From Pseudomonadota bacterium (GTDB taxonomy: Bacteria; Desulfobacterota; Desulfobulbia; Desulfobulbales; DAOVYS01), in contig DAOVYS010000166.1 in the NCBI GenBank assembly GCA_030635485.1, positions 1-6,262 on the forward strand: a DNA stretch of 6,262 bases, in the 5' to 3' direction. Shown here in pieces: positions 5,392 to 6,262 of the stretch. The translations under genes and the position numbers were made by a program. Numbering within the stretch: the first letter of the stretch is position 1; each line of letters starts with the position of its first letter. The notes below the pieces were generated by a model. That model was given only the letters and a program-made list of their open reading frames with translations, did no database searches and was not told the origin of the DNA.

Positions 5392-6262
5392 ATGGCGTTA
5401 CCAAATAAACCGCTGGGCGAACTGCCTGCCGTAACAAATCCTGAAATTGTAGAGCATGAGTGTGACTGCCTTATCGTGGGCGGTGGAATGGCTGCCTGCG
5501 GCACCGCTTTTGAGATGAACAAATGGGCCCCGGCCGACATGAAGACCCTTTTGTGTGACAAGGCCTCCATGGAGCGTTCCGGAGCCGTTGCGCAGGGTCT
5601 GTCCGCCATCAATACCTATATCGGCGAGAACCCGATTGAAAGTTATGTCAAGATGGTAAGAAATGACCTGATGGGCGTTGTCCGCGAGGACCTGATTTAT
5701 GATTTGGGTCGTCACGTGGATGACTCCATTTTCCTGTTTGAGGAGTGGGGACTTCCGGTATGGAAGGTTGCCGAAGACGGCTCCAACCAGGACGGCTCCA
5801 AGCCTGCCAAGCCTTTGAAGGAAGGGGGCACACCGGTCCGTACAGGTAAATGGCAGATCATGATCAACGGCGAGTCCTACAAGTGCATCGTGGCAGAGCC
5901 TGCCAAGACCGCTTTAGGCGAAGAGAATTGCCATGAGAGGGTATTTATCGTTAAATTGCTCCTTGACAAGAACGTTGACAACCAGATTGCAGGCGCTGTA
6001 GGTTTTAGCACCCGCGAGAACAAGGTTCATATATACAAATGCAAGACCATGATGGTAGCCGCCGGCGGCGCGGTAAATATCTTCCGCCCAAGGTCAACCG
6101 GTGAAGGCAAGGGCCGCGCGTGGTATCCGGTCTGGAATGCAGGATCCACCTACACCATGTGCGCTCAGGTCGGCGCCACATTGACCATGATGGAAAACCG
6201 TTTCACGCCTGCCCGTTTTAAAGACGGTTATGGCCCTGTCGGCGCATGGTTCCTTCTGTTCA
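5392..6262 (+). CDS. aprA: Adenylylsulfate reductase, alpha (FAD) subunit, 5' part
   Basis: AprA is the catalytic flavoprotein subunit of dissimilatory APS reductase. It forms the FAD-sulfite adduct chemistry that interconverts APS with sulfite and AMP. Only the first 290 complete codons are present; the family is usually about 650-670 residues, so this is under half, cut by the window edge and not truncated in nature. The reading frame is open throughout. The FAD-binding Rossmann segment is at about 24-40 (CDCLIVGGGMAACG), followed by ERSGAVAQGLSAINTY at 61-76 with N74, which by recollection corresponds to the substrate-site asparagine of the Archaeoglobus enzyme. The segment MENRFTPARFKDGYGPVGAW (267-286) holds R270, a candidate for the conserved APS-binding arginine. 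TGKWQIMINGESYK (151-164) and VAAGGAVNIFRPRSTGEG are also diagnostic. The fold relates to fumarate reductase/succinate dehydrogenase flavoproteins, but these motifs single out AprA. It follows aprB by 67 bp. The qmoABC genes often lie downstream in sulfate reducers, outside this window. Confidence 0.97.
   Translation, partial: MALPNKPLGELPAVTNPEIVEHECDCLIVGGGMAACGTAFEMNKWAPADMKTLLCDKASMERSGAVAQGLSAINTYIGENPIESYVKMVRNDLMGVVREDLIYDLGRHVDDSIFLFEEWGLPVWKVAEDGSNQDGSKPAKPLKEGGTPVRTGKWQIMINGESYKCIVAEPAKTALGEENCHERVFIVKLLLDKNVDNQIAGAVGFSTRENKVHIYKCKTMMVAAGGAVNIFRPRSTGEGKGRAWYPVWNAGSTYTMCAQVGATLTMMENRFTPARFKDGYGPVGAWFLLF

Overview
The window looks like chromosomal DNA from a sulfate-reducing bacterium of the Desulfobacterota (delta-proteobacterial SRB, probably Desulfobacterales-like). 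The main reason is the right-hand end, which carries a complete aprB followed by the first 290 codons of aprA. These encode the two subunits of dissimilatory adenylylsulfate (APS) reductase, and the sequences match the family closely. The organism is inferred from protein family features only, with no database search.

Layout. Positions 1-173 are a non-coding leader with a 17-bp near-perfect inverted repeat (2-18 / 64-80) and a five-copy heptanucleotide tandem repeat (125-159). Positions 174-1913 (+) encode a radical SAM protein with a B12-binding-like N-terminal domain and a C-terminal four-cysteine cluster. Its stop overlaps the start of a membrane histidine kinase (1903-3381, +), so the two are probably co-transcribed and translationally coupled. 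The kinase 3' end overlaps by 26 bp, tail to tail, the 3' end of a minus-strand gene for a YkgJ-type cysteine-cluster protein (3356-4306, -). That gene has its own SD sequence and a recognisable promoter. A 595-bp non-coding gap (4307-4901) separates the divergently oriented ykgJ-like gene and aprBA. It holds one promoter candidate for each direction and two weak hairpins. aprB (4902-5324) and aprA (5392 to beyond the window end) follow, each with a strong Shine-Dalgarno sequence.

How the genes work together. aprBA is a clear functional unit: AprB passes electrons through two [4Fe-4S] clusters to the FAD of AprA, which reduces APS to sulfite and AMP in sulfate respiration. The radical SAM/kinase pair is a second transcription unit; substrate, signal and output regulator are not visible. 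The YkgJ-like gene stands alone. Nothing in the sequence links these three units functionally.

I found no mobile element, CRISPR array, tRNA, rRNA or clear pseudogene. I do not see a new multi-gene system. The items most worth a second look are the repeats ahead of the radical SAM gene, the radical SAM/kinase overlap, the long C-terminal extension of the YkgJ-like protein, and the long leader in front of aprBA.
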